A DNA stretch of 39,532 nucleotides from an uncultured Pelagibacteraceae bacterium (lineage in GTDB: Bacteria > Pseudomonadota > Alphaproteobacteria > Pelagibacterales > Pelagibacteraceae), in contig CABYKS010000007.1 in NCBI GenBank assembly GCA_902519625.1, positions 1 through 39,532 of the forward strand. Reading direction: 5' to 3'. The position numbers were made by a program, and so were the translations under genes. Below, one piece after another: positions 5,931 to 13,817 of this stretch (within the stretch, counting starts at the first letter, position 1; each line of letters opens with the position of its first letter). The notes below the pieces were generated by a model that searched no databases, was not told the DNA's origin, and saw only the letters and a list, made by a program, of their open reading frames with translations.

Positions 5931-7416
5931 ATGTATTTTTATTTATGAATTTTTCAGCTTCTAATAATATTAATTTTTTTCTATCAAGTTTCATTTTATC
6001 AAAAATTCTTACCATCATTGAAAGTCTAGGATTTTTTAAAAAGAAGGATCTATTTCTATTTATAAATCTCCAGTACAATCCATCCATAGTGTTGCACCAA
6101 TCACCTTTTTTAAAATCCATCATTTTCATAAAATAACTTGATCCGCATATATATGGTTTTGTTGCAAAAATTCCTCCATCACTAAATAAACCCATTCCAT
6201 AAACATTTGGTACCATCACCCAATCAGATGAGTCTACAAACATTTCCATAAACCATTTGTAAACAACTTTGGGTTTTAACTCGCATAAGTTCATTATATT
6301 TGAGAGTATCATTAATCTTTCAATATGATGTGACCAGCCATGGTGTAATGAATTCTTAATTGCATAATCTAAAGGAGGTAAACCTGTTGTACCTTCATAC
6401 CATGAGTTTTTCATCCTTCTATTTTGTTTAAAAAAATTTCTTGTCTCCATTTCATAACTATATTTTTGATAAACTCCTCTCATGAACTCTCTCCAACCAA
6501 TGACCTGCCTTACATATCCTTCTAGAGAATTTAGTCTAATTTTATTTTTTTTATGAAATTCTAAAATTTTTGAAATTATAAATTCAGGAGTTATAAGACC
6601 TAAATTAATATATGGACTTAGTGCACTATGAAATAGAATATTATTTTCTTGATGAACTGCATCCTCATAATCGCCAAATAAATTTGATTTTTCTTTTATA
6701 AAAAAATTTAAGAGTTTAACAACATCATTGTACTCGGTTGCAAACCAAAAATTTTTGGTATTACCTGGGTGATCCTTGAACATTTTTTCAATAACAGGTT
6801 TCAAATGCTTTGTGTGTTTTGTTTCTGTTATATTTGGAAATTTTGGAACCTTTATATTTTTTGGAAGTTTTTTTCTATTATCTTCATCAAAGCTCCATTT
6901 GCCTCCTTCAGGATTTCCATCTTTCTTCATTAAAATATTTAATTTTTGTCTTGTTCCTTTATAAAAAGTTGCCATGAAAGGTCTTTTATTTTTTGATAAG
7001 TAATCATTAAATTCTTCTCTAGAATTTAAAAACATCGGTGATTTAATTTTATGCCATATTAGATCATTTTTTTTAAAAAAATTTTGTAGCTTTTTTTCAA
7101 AAAACTTATCTTCAATTTCAAAACTTGTAATTTCTTTAATTTTTTTTGACTTAATGATTTTTTTAACTTTTTCCAAATAATCTTTTTTGAAATCACTTGA
7201 GTCAATTTTAGTATATTCAACTTTAAATTTATTTTTTTTCAAGTAATCTGCGTGTGATCTCATTGATGATAAAAATAGTAAAATTTTTAATTTGTGATGT
7301 TTTTCATAAGTGCATAATTGATAATCTTCAGCCATAAAAAAAATATGGTCATATTTAAAACTATTTAAATGTTGAATTGGAAATAGTTGGTTTCCTAATA
7401 TAAAAAATAACTTCAT
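5920..7416 (-). CDS. Cryptochrome/photolyase-related protein (FeS-BCP/PhrB-like clade), probably without the Fe-S cluster
   Basis: 498 residues. The N-terminal domain (about 1-125) matches the 'deoxyribodipyrimidine photolyase-related' antenna-like fold (LFFILGNQLFP, MAEDYQL). The C-terminal FAD domain includes SALSPYINLGLITP (264-277), YVRQVIGWREFMRG (301-314), HHGWSHHIERLM (358-369) and DWVMVPNVYGMG (398-409). Known PhrB-type (6-4) photolyases bind [4Fe-4S] through four cysteines. Here C378 and C441 match the first and last, but the intervening Cys-x2-Cys segment is shortened away (KMMDFKKGDW, 431-440). The paired histidines at 363-364 match the (6-4) active-site region. It heads the operon with DUF393 and DUF2256. 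Family certain; repair specificity and cluster status are inferred. Confidence 0.92.
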   Translation of the reverse strand: MKLFFILGNQLFPIQHLNSFKYDHIFFMAEDYQLCTYEKHHKLKILLFLSSMRSHADYLKKNKFKVEYTKIDSSDFKKDYLEKVKKIIKSKKIKEITSFEIEDKFFEKKLQNFFKKNDLIWHKIKSPMFLNSREEFNDYLSKNKRPFMATFYKGTRQKLNILMKKDGNPEGGKWSFDEDNRKKLPKNIKVPKFPNITETKHTKHLKPVIEKMFKDHPGNTKNFWFATEYNDVVKLLNFFIKEKSNLFGDYEDAVHQENNILFHSALSPYINLGLITPEFIISKILEFHKKNKIRLNSLEGYVRQVIGWREFMRGVYQKYSYEMETRNFFKQNRRMKNSWYEGTTGLPPLDYAIKNSLHHGWSHHIERLMILSNIMNLCELKPKVVYKWFMEMFVDSSDWVMVPNVYGMGLFSDGGIFATKPYICGSSYFMKMMDFKKGDWCNTMDGLYWRFINRNRSFFLKNPRLSMMVRIFDKMKLDRKKLILLEAEKFINKNTYGN

Positions 7417-7446
7417 TAGAAAGTTATAGGTTAAATAATTTAAAAA

Positions 7447-8289
7447 TTAATTAGATCTTTTGAAGCACTCAATGGTATTTTTAAGAAGACAAGCGATTGT
7501 CATTGGGCCAACACCGCCAGGGACAGGTGTTAAAGCTTTTGCAACTTTTGAAACTTCATCAAATGCGACATCACCCACTATTCCATTTTCTGTTTTATTT
7601 ATTCCAACATCAATAACTATTGCGTCTTTTTTAACCCAATCTCCTCTTACAAGCTCAGGTATTCCAACTGCAGCAACTATAATATCGCCTTTTAAGCACT
7701 CACCTTTTAAATCTTTTGTTTTTGAATGAGTAATTGTTACGGTACAATTTTCTTTTAATAAAAGTTGCGTCATCGGCTTTCCATTTAAATTTGATCTTCC
7801 AACAACAACTGCTTTTTTTCCACTTAAATTTGGTTCAATTTTTTTTATCATCAAATAACACCCAAGTGGTGTACACGGAATTGAACTTTCATAACCTGAG
7901 GATAGGTTTCCAACATTCATTGGATGAAATCCATCAACATCTTTGCTTGGTAAAATTGTTTCAATAACTTTTTGCTTATCTATGTGTTTTGGCAAAGGTA
8001 GTTGCACTAAAATACCAGATACACTTTCATCTTTATTAAGTTCTTTAATTTTATTTAAAACTGTTTTCTCCTCAACTGAATCTGGATATTTAATTACTTC
8101 TGACTTTAAACCAACCTCATTCGCTGATTTTTCTTTATTCCTGACATAGATTTGACTCGGGGCATCTTCTCCGATCAAAATTACAGTTAATCCAGGAACT
8201 TTATTATATTTAGATTTTAATTCAGAAACTTCTTTTCTTAACTCTTCTCTTAATTCTGCTGCTATTTTTTTTCCGTCTATTAATATCAT
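7447..8289 (-). CDS. folD: Bifunctional methylenetetrahydrofolate dehydrogenase/cyclohydrolase
   Basis: Interconverts 5,10-methylene-, methenyl- and 10-formyl-tetrahydrofolate, the latter feeding purine synthesis (compare purH at 21416). 280 residues, normal length. Signatures: GEDAPSQIYVRNKEKSANE in the active-site region, GILVQLPLPKHID, DVDGFHPMN, the NADP-binding VVGRSNLNGKPM and the terminal PGGVGPMT. It is the last gene of a minus-strand run hemC-hemD-mscS-yggT-folD; yggT ends 3 bases before its ATG. It is 30 bases upstream of the photolyase-related gene on the same strand, so read-through into that operon is possible. Confidence 0.98.
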   Translation of the reverse strand: MILIDGKKIAAELREELRKEVSELKSKYNKVPGLTVILIGEDAPSQIYVRNKEKSANEVGLKSEVIKYPDSVEEKTVLNKIKELNKDESVSGILVQLPLPKHIDKQKVIETILPSKDVDGFHPMNVGNLSSGYESSIPCTPLGCYLMIKKIEPNLSGKKAVVVGRSNLNGKPMTQLLLKENCTVTITHSKTKDLKGECLKGDIIVAAVGIPELVRGDWVKKDAIVIDVGINKTENGIVGDVAFDEVSKVAKALTPVPGGVGPMTIACLLKNTIECFKRSN

Positions 8290-8292
8290 GGT

Positions 8293-8586
8293 TTAGTTAA
8301 ATATTATTGGTGCTATGTAAAGCTTCATACACATTTCTATAAACCAGATCAACAAAAGTAATATAATTGGAGAAATATCAAAGGCACCCAAATTAGGCAA
8401 AAATCTTCTAATCCTATTCAAAATGGGGTTTGTTAAACGATATGTAAATTCTAATATTGAATAAACAAATCTATTTGATGTATTTAAAACATTAAAAGCT
8501 ATCAACCAACTTATAACTACATTTGCAATTACAACATAAGTATAAATTTTTAAAATTTGCAAAACTAAATAAAAAATAGCTATCAT
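8293..8586 (-). CDS. YggT family membrane protein
   Basis: 97 residues with two membrane segments. The family core lies between them: NRFVYSILEFTYRLTNPILNRIRRFLP followed by LGAFDISPIILLLLIWF, the classic YggT (PF02325) pattern. Proposed roles include osmotic-stress tolerance and membrane organisation, neither shown for this clade. Its ATG overlaps the stop of the upstream mechanosensitive channel gene (ATGA), a pairing that also hints at osmotic or envelope stress. A second, more divergent YggT-like gene lies at 18739. Confidence 0.9.
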   Translation of the reverse strand: MIAIFYLVLQILKIYTYVVIANVVISWLIAFNVLNTSNRFVYSILEFTYRLTNPILNRIRRFLPNLGAFDISPIILLLLIWFIEMCMKLYIAPIIFN

Positions 8587-9668
8587 TTCTTTTCAACATA
8601 AATTGATTGACTTGGAAATGCAAAAGATGCACCATTTTTTTCAACAATTTGTTTAATTTGAATTGCTAATCTTTCTTTAACTGCCAACCATTCATCCCAA
8701 TCATCTGTTTTAGTAAAACAACGAACATACATATCAATTGAACTATCTGCAAATTTATCAACTCTAACTGCATACCCAAGGTCAGGTTTGTAATCTTCAT
8801 TGTTTTTTATGTAATTTTCAATTTCATTTCTTATAGTTTTAAGCTGATCTACAGTTGAGTCGTATTGCAAATTAATTACCCAGCTAATAATCCAATTTGT
8901 AGTTTGACTTACATTTATTACAGCATTTTCAGCAAATTGAAAATTTGGAATTATTGCAATTGATTTGTCAAATTTTCTTATAACAGTTGACCTAAATCCT
9001 ATTTTTTCTACAATTCCTTCAATTATTCCTTCAACTAAAATCCAATCTCCAATTTTAAATCTTTTTTCAACTAAAACTAATATTCCTGAAATTAAATTTT
9101 TAAATAAATCTTGTGCACCTAATGCAACGGCAACACCAAATAAACCTAAACCTGCAATAATTGGTCCAATTTTTATACCCCATAATTCCAGAACTGCCGC
9201 TATACCTAAAATAAATATTAAAACTTTTAACGACTTAATAATCCAACCAATAAGCTCTCTTGTTAGAATTTTATTTAAACCACTTAATATATAAGAAACT
9301 GGTTCTATAATTTGATGCATAACCCAAAAAATAAATATAGTTATTAAAGTTCTATTAATTGTATCTACAATTTCTCTGCTTTCTTCTGAAAACGACATGT
9401 AGTAACTTGCTATAAAAAAACCGATAACTATTGGCAAAAACCTTGCTGGTCCTTCCATTGCAGAAACAAAAGAATCATCAAATTTATTGGTTGTTCGCTT
9501 TGCTATATTTTCTAATCTTTTAATAATCAATTTACTAATTATTCCTCTAAATATTAAAAAAATTAAAAATATTCCAACTCCAATTAATATCTGAAGAATA
9601 TCAACACCCAAAATTCCTCTTTCCCAGACGGAAAGAAAAAGAGATTTAAAATTATTAAATAGTTCCAT
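8583..9668 (-). CDS. MscS-family mechanosensitive ion channel
   Basis: 361 residues. Several N-terminal membrane segments (about 20-45, 75-95, 105-130 and 145-170) are followed by the pore-lining helix with its Gly/Ala pattern (AGLGLFGVAVALGAQDLFKNLISG, about 172-196), then the beta domain (FKIGDWILVEGIIEGIVEKIGFRSTVIR) and the alpha/beta cytoplasmic domain (VRCFTKTDDWDEWLAVKERL). It releases small osmolytes on hypo-osmotic stress. It lies 2 bases after hemD and is translationally coupled to yggT. It is larger than E. coli MscS (286 residues) because of extra N-terminal helices. Confidence 0.95.
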   Translation of the reverse strand: MELFNNFKSLFLSVWERGILGVDILQILIGVGIFLIFLIFRGIISKLIIKRLENIAKRTTNKFDDSFVSAMEGPARFLPIVIGFFIASYYMSFSEESREIVDTINRTLITIFIFWVMHQIIEPVSYILSGLNKILTRELIGWIIKSLKVLIFILGIAAVLELWGIKIGPIIAGLGLFGVAVALGAQDLFKNLISGILVLVEKRFKIGDWILVEGIIEGIVEKIGFRSTVIRKFDKSIAIIPNFQFAENAVINVSQTTNWIISWVINLQYDSTVDQLKTIRNEIENYIKNNEDYKPDLGYAVRVDKFADSSIDMYVRCFTKTDDWDEWLAVKERLAIQIKQIVEKNGASFAFPSQSIYVEKK

Positions 9669-9670
9669 TT

Positions 9671-10369
9671 TTAAATTTTATATAGCAAAAATTCTTCTTC
9701 TCCAGGACTAAAAATAAAAATTTTTTTCCACTTAATTTTATTTAATACTGACGAGGATTTTTCGCTAATACACATTAAATTGGTATTCATCCAAAAATCA
9801 TTTAATTTGTAATTATTTATTAATTTTAAGAAGCTCAAAGCACTATTTTGAGAATAAACATACACAACATCGGGTATATTTAATCTTAATTTTTCTATAA
9901 ATGTTTCGTCTAATTGATAATTAGGTTTTGAAGTATAGTTAATAACTCTTTGTACACTATATCCTAGTGATACTAAATTTTTATCAAGATCATTTGAAAT
10001 AATTTCTCCACTGACATAAAGCATTTTTCCTAAAGAAGAATTAAAATTTTGTAATATTAATTCTTTTAAATTTCTTACATTTCCTTCGGCGGTTATTACA
10101 TTTTGAAATCCTAGACTAAGTGCTTTTTTCTCTGTTGCGATTCCAACACAAAAACAAATAATTTTTTTATCAATCAGTTTTGTATCTAAGAATTTTAATG
10201 CATTGGCACTTGTAAAAATTATTGCTTTGAAGTCTGAAAAATTTATTTTTTCATATTTAACTTTTTCAATTTGAATAACTGGCATATGTGAAACTTTATG
10301 ACCAAGGCCTTTAAACTTTAATATTAGCTGCTCACTATCTTCCAAAGGTCGTGTAAACAAAATATGCAT
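9671..10369 (-). CDS. hemD: Uroporphyrinogen-III synthase
   Basis: Cyclises hydroxymethylbilane with inversion of ring D, giving uroporphyrinogen III (heme, siroheme and B12 precursors; cytoplasmic). 232 residues. HemD is poorly conserved, but the start (ILFTRPLEDSE), the AIIFTSANALKFL strand-loop, GIATEKKALSLGF and the late VYVYSQNSALSF block are the usual anchors. It follows hemC with only 1 base between them, a classic pairing that makes the assignment firm. Confidence 0.93.
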   Translation of the reverse strand: MHILFTRPLEDSEQLILKFKGLGHKVSHMPVIQIEKVKYEKINFSDFKAIIFTSANALKFLDTKLIDKKIICFCVGIATEKKALSLGFQNVITAEGNVRNLKELILQNFNSSLGKMLYVSGEIISNDLDKNLVSLGYSVQRVINYTSKPNYQLDETFIEKLRLNIPDVVYVYSQNSALSFLKLINNYKLNDFWMNTNLMCISEKSSSVLNKIKWKKIFIFSPGEEEFLLYKI

Positions 10370-10370
10370 A

Positions 10371-11294
10371 CTATTTTTTATAACTCCCCTTAGATTGATT
10401 TTTTAAATTTTCACCAATTTCTATTCCTAACTCTGCTGCATGTTTTATATCTTTAGAAGACTTATAATAAAATCTTTCTTTTCCATCTAAAGAAAAAAGT
10501 TCTCCTTCTAATGTTATATTTTCATTATTTATAACTGATATTGCTCCAACTGCCGTTTCGCAGTCTCCCTCTAAAACTTTAAGAACATTTCTTTCAGCTT
10601 GTGCACTTTTAAAAGTTTTTTCATCATTTATTTTTTTTAAAACATTTTTTATATAATCATCATCCCTTTTACATTGTAATGCTATAACTCCTTGTCCAAC
10701 ACTTGGAATAATTTCATCAGTAGAAAAAATTTCGCAAATGTGCTCGTCTAAATTTAAAGAATTAATACCAGCACAAGATAATATTACTGCATCATATAAA
10801 TTTTGATATAATTTATTAATCCTAGTATCAACATTGCCCCTAATTAATTTATAATTTAAATCATTTCTTTTATTTTTTAACTGAAATTCTCTTCTAAAAG
10901 AAGAAGTTCCTATTATTGAATTTGGATTTAAATCTTTAAATTTAATTTTATTTTTAGAAATTAATACTTCTCTAGGATCATTTCTTTCTAAAAAACAATT
11001 TGTTAATAATCCCTCAGTTTCATCTGATGGCATGTCTTTTAAAGCATGCACCGCAATATCAATTTTATTTTCTAATAATTCTTTTTCAATTTTTTTTGAA
11101 AAAAGTCCTTTTCCTCCTATTTCAGAAAGTCTATCTTTTTGATTTAAATCTCCTTCTGTTTTTATCTTTTTTATTTCAACACTCACTATATTAAATTCTT
11201 TGGATACTTCTAAAATTCTTTCTTTTGCTCTTTCAGCGTAAATTAATGCTAATTTACTACCTCTAGATCCAATAATAATTTTTTTGCTTTTCAT
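10371..11294 (-). CDS. hemC: Porphobilinogen deaminase (hydroxymethylbilane synthase)
   Basis: Polymerises four porphobilinogens into hydroxymethylbilane, using a covalent dipyrromethane primer. 307 residues. Seen: GSRGSKLAL (9-17), GGKGLFSKKIE (60-70), VHALKDMP with catalytic D87, GTSSFRRE, IRGNVDTR (151-158), SVGQGVIALQ and the cofactor-bearing C245 in EGDCETAVGA. First gene of the hem-mscS-yggT-folD run. The 58-base gap to divergent tsaD must hold promoters for both, but I see no convincing -35/-10 pair. Confidence 0.98.
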   Translation of the reverse strand: MKSKKIIIGSRGSKLALIYAERAKERILEVSKEFNIVSVEIKKIKTEGDLNQKDRLSEIGGKGLFSKKIEKELLENKIDIAVHALKDMPSDETEGLLTNCFLERNDPREVLISKNKIKFKDLNPNSIIGTSSFRREFQLKNKRNDLNYKLIRGNVDTRINKLYQNLYDAVILSCAGINSLNLDEHICEIFSTDEIIPSVGQGVIALQCKRDDDYIKNVLKKINDEKTFKSAQAERNVLKVLEGDCETAVGAISVINNENITLEGELFSLDGKERFYYKSSKDIKHAAELGIEIGENLKNQSKGSYKK

Positions 11295-11352
11295 TAAATT
11301 AATTTATATTCCATCTTTATATTTAGAATTTGAAAGTAATAAAAACTAATTT

Positions 11353-12426
11353 ATGTCAAAAAAACCAATAATTCTTGGAATAGAGTCTAGTTGTGACGAA
11401 ACTGCAGTAGCTTTAATTAGTGAAAATAAGGAAGGTAGACCAGAAATTTTGTCAAATATTGTTTCAAGCCAAGTAGATATTCATAAAGAATTTGGAGGCG
11501 TAGTTCCTGAGCTTGCAGCCAGATCTCATATAGAAAAAATAGATTTGATAGCTAAAAAAGCATTAGATGAAAGTGGAATTAATTTAAATGATGTGGATGC
11601 AGTTGCAACCACTGCGGGCCCTGGTTTAATAGTTTGTTTATCTGTTGGGCTAAATTTTGGTAAAGCAATTGCAGCATCAATAAAAAAACCATTTATTGCT
11701 GTTAATCATTTGGAAGGACACGCTTTAAGTCCTAAATTAAATTCAAAAGTAAAATACCCTTATCTTCTATTATTAATATCTGGAGGACACACTCAATTTT
11801 TAAGTGTGGAAGGACTTGGAAAATATAAAAGACTTGGAACAACTATTGATGATGCTGCTGGGGAAGCTTTTGATAAAACTGCAAAATTACTTGGTATAGA
11901 ATTTCCTGGAGGTCCCCAAATAGAAGTTTTGGCTAAAAAAGGTGACCCAACAAAATTTGACTTACCAAAACCTATAATTAACAAAGGCGGTTGCAACTTA
12001 TCTTTTGCAGGGCTTAAAACTGCCATTCTTAGAATTACAAAAAATATTAAAAATGAAAAAGATAAATATGATCTTGCAGCTTCTTTCCAAAAAACTATGG
12101 AAGAAATATTATATAAAAAAAGCAAAGTTGCTTTTCATAAATTTAATAATATTCATTTAGATAAAGATAAAACATTTGTTGTAGCCGGTGGTGTTGCAGC
12201 AAATAAAAAAATAAGAGAAATTTTAACAAAACTTTGTGAAGAAGAAAATTTTGAAGCAATATTTCCTCCTATTAATTTATGTGGAGATAATGCTGCAATG
12301 ATTGCTTTAACCGGATTAGAGAAATTTAAACAAAATCAATTTGATGATTTAGATTTCCCTGCAAAACCTAGGTGGCAATTAGATGAAAGTGCTGCTTTTT
12401 TAAAGGGAGCTGGTATAAAAATTTAA
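11353..12426 (+). CDS. tsaD: tRNA N6-adenosine threonylcarbamoyltransferase
   Basis: Transfers threonylcarbamoyl to A37 of ANN-decoding tRNAs (t6A), together with TsaB and TsaE. 357 residues. Seen: GIESSCDETAVA (9-20), the metal-binding H119-x3-H123 in NHLEGHALSP, LISGGHTQ (141-148), the family block TIDDAAGEAFDK and the late CGDNAAMIA. Divergent from hemC. The next gene starts 54 bases later and is not the gpsA gene I would expect after tsaD in relatives (recollection only). Confidence 0.98.
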   Translation: MSKKPIILGIESSCDETAVALISENKEGRPEILSNIVSSQVDIHKEFGGVVPELAARSHIEKIDLIAKKALDESGINLNDVDAVATTAGPGLIVCLSVGLNFGKAIAASIKKPFIAVNHLEGHALSPKLNSKVKYPYLLLLISGGHTQFLSVEGLGKYKRLGTTIDDAAGEAFDKTAKLLGIEFPGGPQIEVLAKKGDPTKFDLPKPIINKGGCNLSFAGLKTAILRITKNIKNEKDKYDLAASFQKTMEEILYKKSKVAFHKFNNIHLDKDKTFVVAGGVAANKKIREILTKLCEEENFEAIFPPINLCGDNAAMIALTGLEKFKQNQFDDLDFPAKPRWQLDESAAFLKGAGIKI

Positions 12427-12480
12427 AGAAATACTTATTGTTAAATATAATAACGTTATATAATAAATGCTAAAATTTTA

Positions 12481-13362
12481 ATGGCTATTTATCCTAAAGA
12501 TTTATCTGAAGAAAGCTTAGAATTAAATTCTAGTCTAAAATTATTTCAGATTTACAAAAATCTCAAACATGTATCAATTAAGTGTGACACTTACTTCCAA
12601 GTCTATGAAGAACTATTTAATAAATATATAGGTAAAAAAATTACTTTTGTTGAAATAGGTGTGCTTCATGGAGGATCTTTATTTATGTGGAGAGAATATT
12701 TTGGTAAAAATGCTAGAATTATTGGAATTGACCTTAATGATAAAGCAAAAGAATTAGAAAAATATGGGTTTGAAATTTTTATTGGAAGCCAATCTGATAA
12801 AAATTTTTGGAAATCTTTTTATAATAAAGTTGGCAAAATTGATATTTTACTTGATGACGGTGGTCATGGAAATGAACAACAAATTATTACACTAAATGAA
12901 GCAATACAGAATACAAATGATGACGGGATTATAGTTATAGAAGACACGCATACCAGTTATTTAAAAAAATTTGGAAATCCATCCAAACACTCTTTTATAA
13001 ATTATTCTAAATACTTAATTGATGTTATAAACTCTAGATTTCCAGAAGTAAAAAAAAGTAATAATAATTTAAAAAATAAAATTTATTCAGTTTTTTTTTA
13101 CGAATCAATTGTATCAATAAAGGTTAATTCAAAAAAAAGTATAGAAACAACCTTGTTAAAAAATAATGAAAATGAAATTTTACAATTTATCGATTTAAGA
13201 ACAACCGATCACTTTCCTAAAATATCTAATTATATCGATAAAAATTTACCATATCTTCACAAAATACCAATAATAAGAAAAATTATAAGATATTTTTTTT
13301 ACTCTCATAATTTTGTGGTTAAAATAAAACATTATTTTAAATTAAATAAATATTTTAAATAA
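12481..13362 (+). CDS. Class I SAM-dependent methyltransferase, MycE/rhamnosyl O-methyltransferase-like
   Basis: 293 residues. Rossmann signals: FVEIGVLHGGSL (56-66, SAM motif I), IGIDLND (81-87), DILLDDGGH (121-129) and GIIVIEDTHTSY (149-160). The DDGGH and ED residues match the metal-binding set of Mg-dependent sugar O-methyltransferases such as MycE and CmcI-like enzymes. A basic, aromatic C-terminal tail (~240-293) may be membrane-associated. Substrate unknown; a surface sugar is plausible. It is very A+T-rich and stands between the housekeeping genes tsaD and EVE, with no pathway partners nearby, suggesting a recent insertion. Fold assignment is firm; substrate is a guess. Confidence 0.8.
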   Translation: MAIYPKDLSEESLELNSSLKLFQIYKNLKHVSIKCDTYFQVYEELFNKYIGKKITFVEIGVLHGGSLFMWREYFGKNARIIGIDLNDKAKELEKYGFEIFIGSQSDKNFWKSFYNKVGKIDILLDDGGHGNEQQIITLNEAIQNTNDDGIIVIEDTHTSYLKKFGNPSKHSFINYSKYLIDVINSRFPEVKKSNNNLKNKIYSVFFYESIVSIKVNSKKSIETTLLKNNENEILQFIDLRTTDHFPKISNYIDKNLPYLHKIPIIRKIIRYFFYSHNFVVKIKHYFKLNKYFK

Positions 13363-13382
13363 AAAAACTTATTCAATAAATT

Positions 13383-13811
13383 ATGACAAAATCATTTTGG
13401 CTATTAAAATCTGAGCCAAATGTTTGGTCTATTGGTGATCAAAAAAAAACTGGCTTAAAAGGAGCAACTTGGGACGGTGTAAGAAATTATCAAGCTGCAA
13501 ATAATTTAAGAAAAATGTCTAAGGGTGATCTTTGTTTTTTTTATCATTCAAATATTGGAAAAGAAATTGTAGGTATAGTTGAGGTTATAAAAACTGCTTT
13601 TGTAGACCCAACAGACAAAGAAAAAAAATTTGTAGCAGTACAGGTTAGATACAAAAAAGTCTTAAATAAGCCAGTTTCTCTAGAAAATATTAAAAAAAAT
13701 CCCAATCTTGATAAATTGCCTCTTATTAAGCAAAGTAGATTATCTGTTATGCCTATAGATACTAAAAGCTGGAAAATTATTTTGAAGATGAGTAATATTA
13801 ATAAAAAATAA
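13383..13811 (+). CDS. EVE domain-containing protein
   Basis: 142 residues. Typical EVE/PUA-like start (FWLLKSEPNVWSIGD), then TWDGVRNYQAANNLRKM, KGDLCFFYHSN, IVGIVEV and KKPVSLENIK-like and SRLSVMPI blocks, as in PF01878 and human THYN1. EVE domains bind modified bases in DNA or RNA; the target here is unknown. It starts 20 bases after the methyltransferase and ends 6 bases before acs, so it is probably co-transcribed with acs, a pairing I believe is common in alphaproteobacteria. Confidence 0.92.
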   Translation: MTKSFWLLKSEPNVWSIGDQKKTGLKGATWDGVRNYQAANNLRKMSKGDLCFFYHSNIGKEIVGIVEVIKTAFVDPTDKEKKFVAVQVRYKKVLNKPVSLENIKKNPNLDKLPLIKQSRLSVMPIDTKSWKIILKMSNINKK

Positions 13812-13817
13812 ATCATT

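Noticed and set aside
7460-8149. Plus-strand open frames opposite folD
   Set aside because: Shadow frames of a secure gene; no recognisable protein features and no spacing to neighbours.
12450-12459. Palindrome ATAACGTTAT upstream of the methyltransferase gene
   Set aside because: Only 10 bases, mostly A/T; expected by chance in such DNA, with no second copy nearby.
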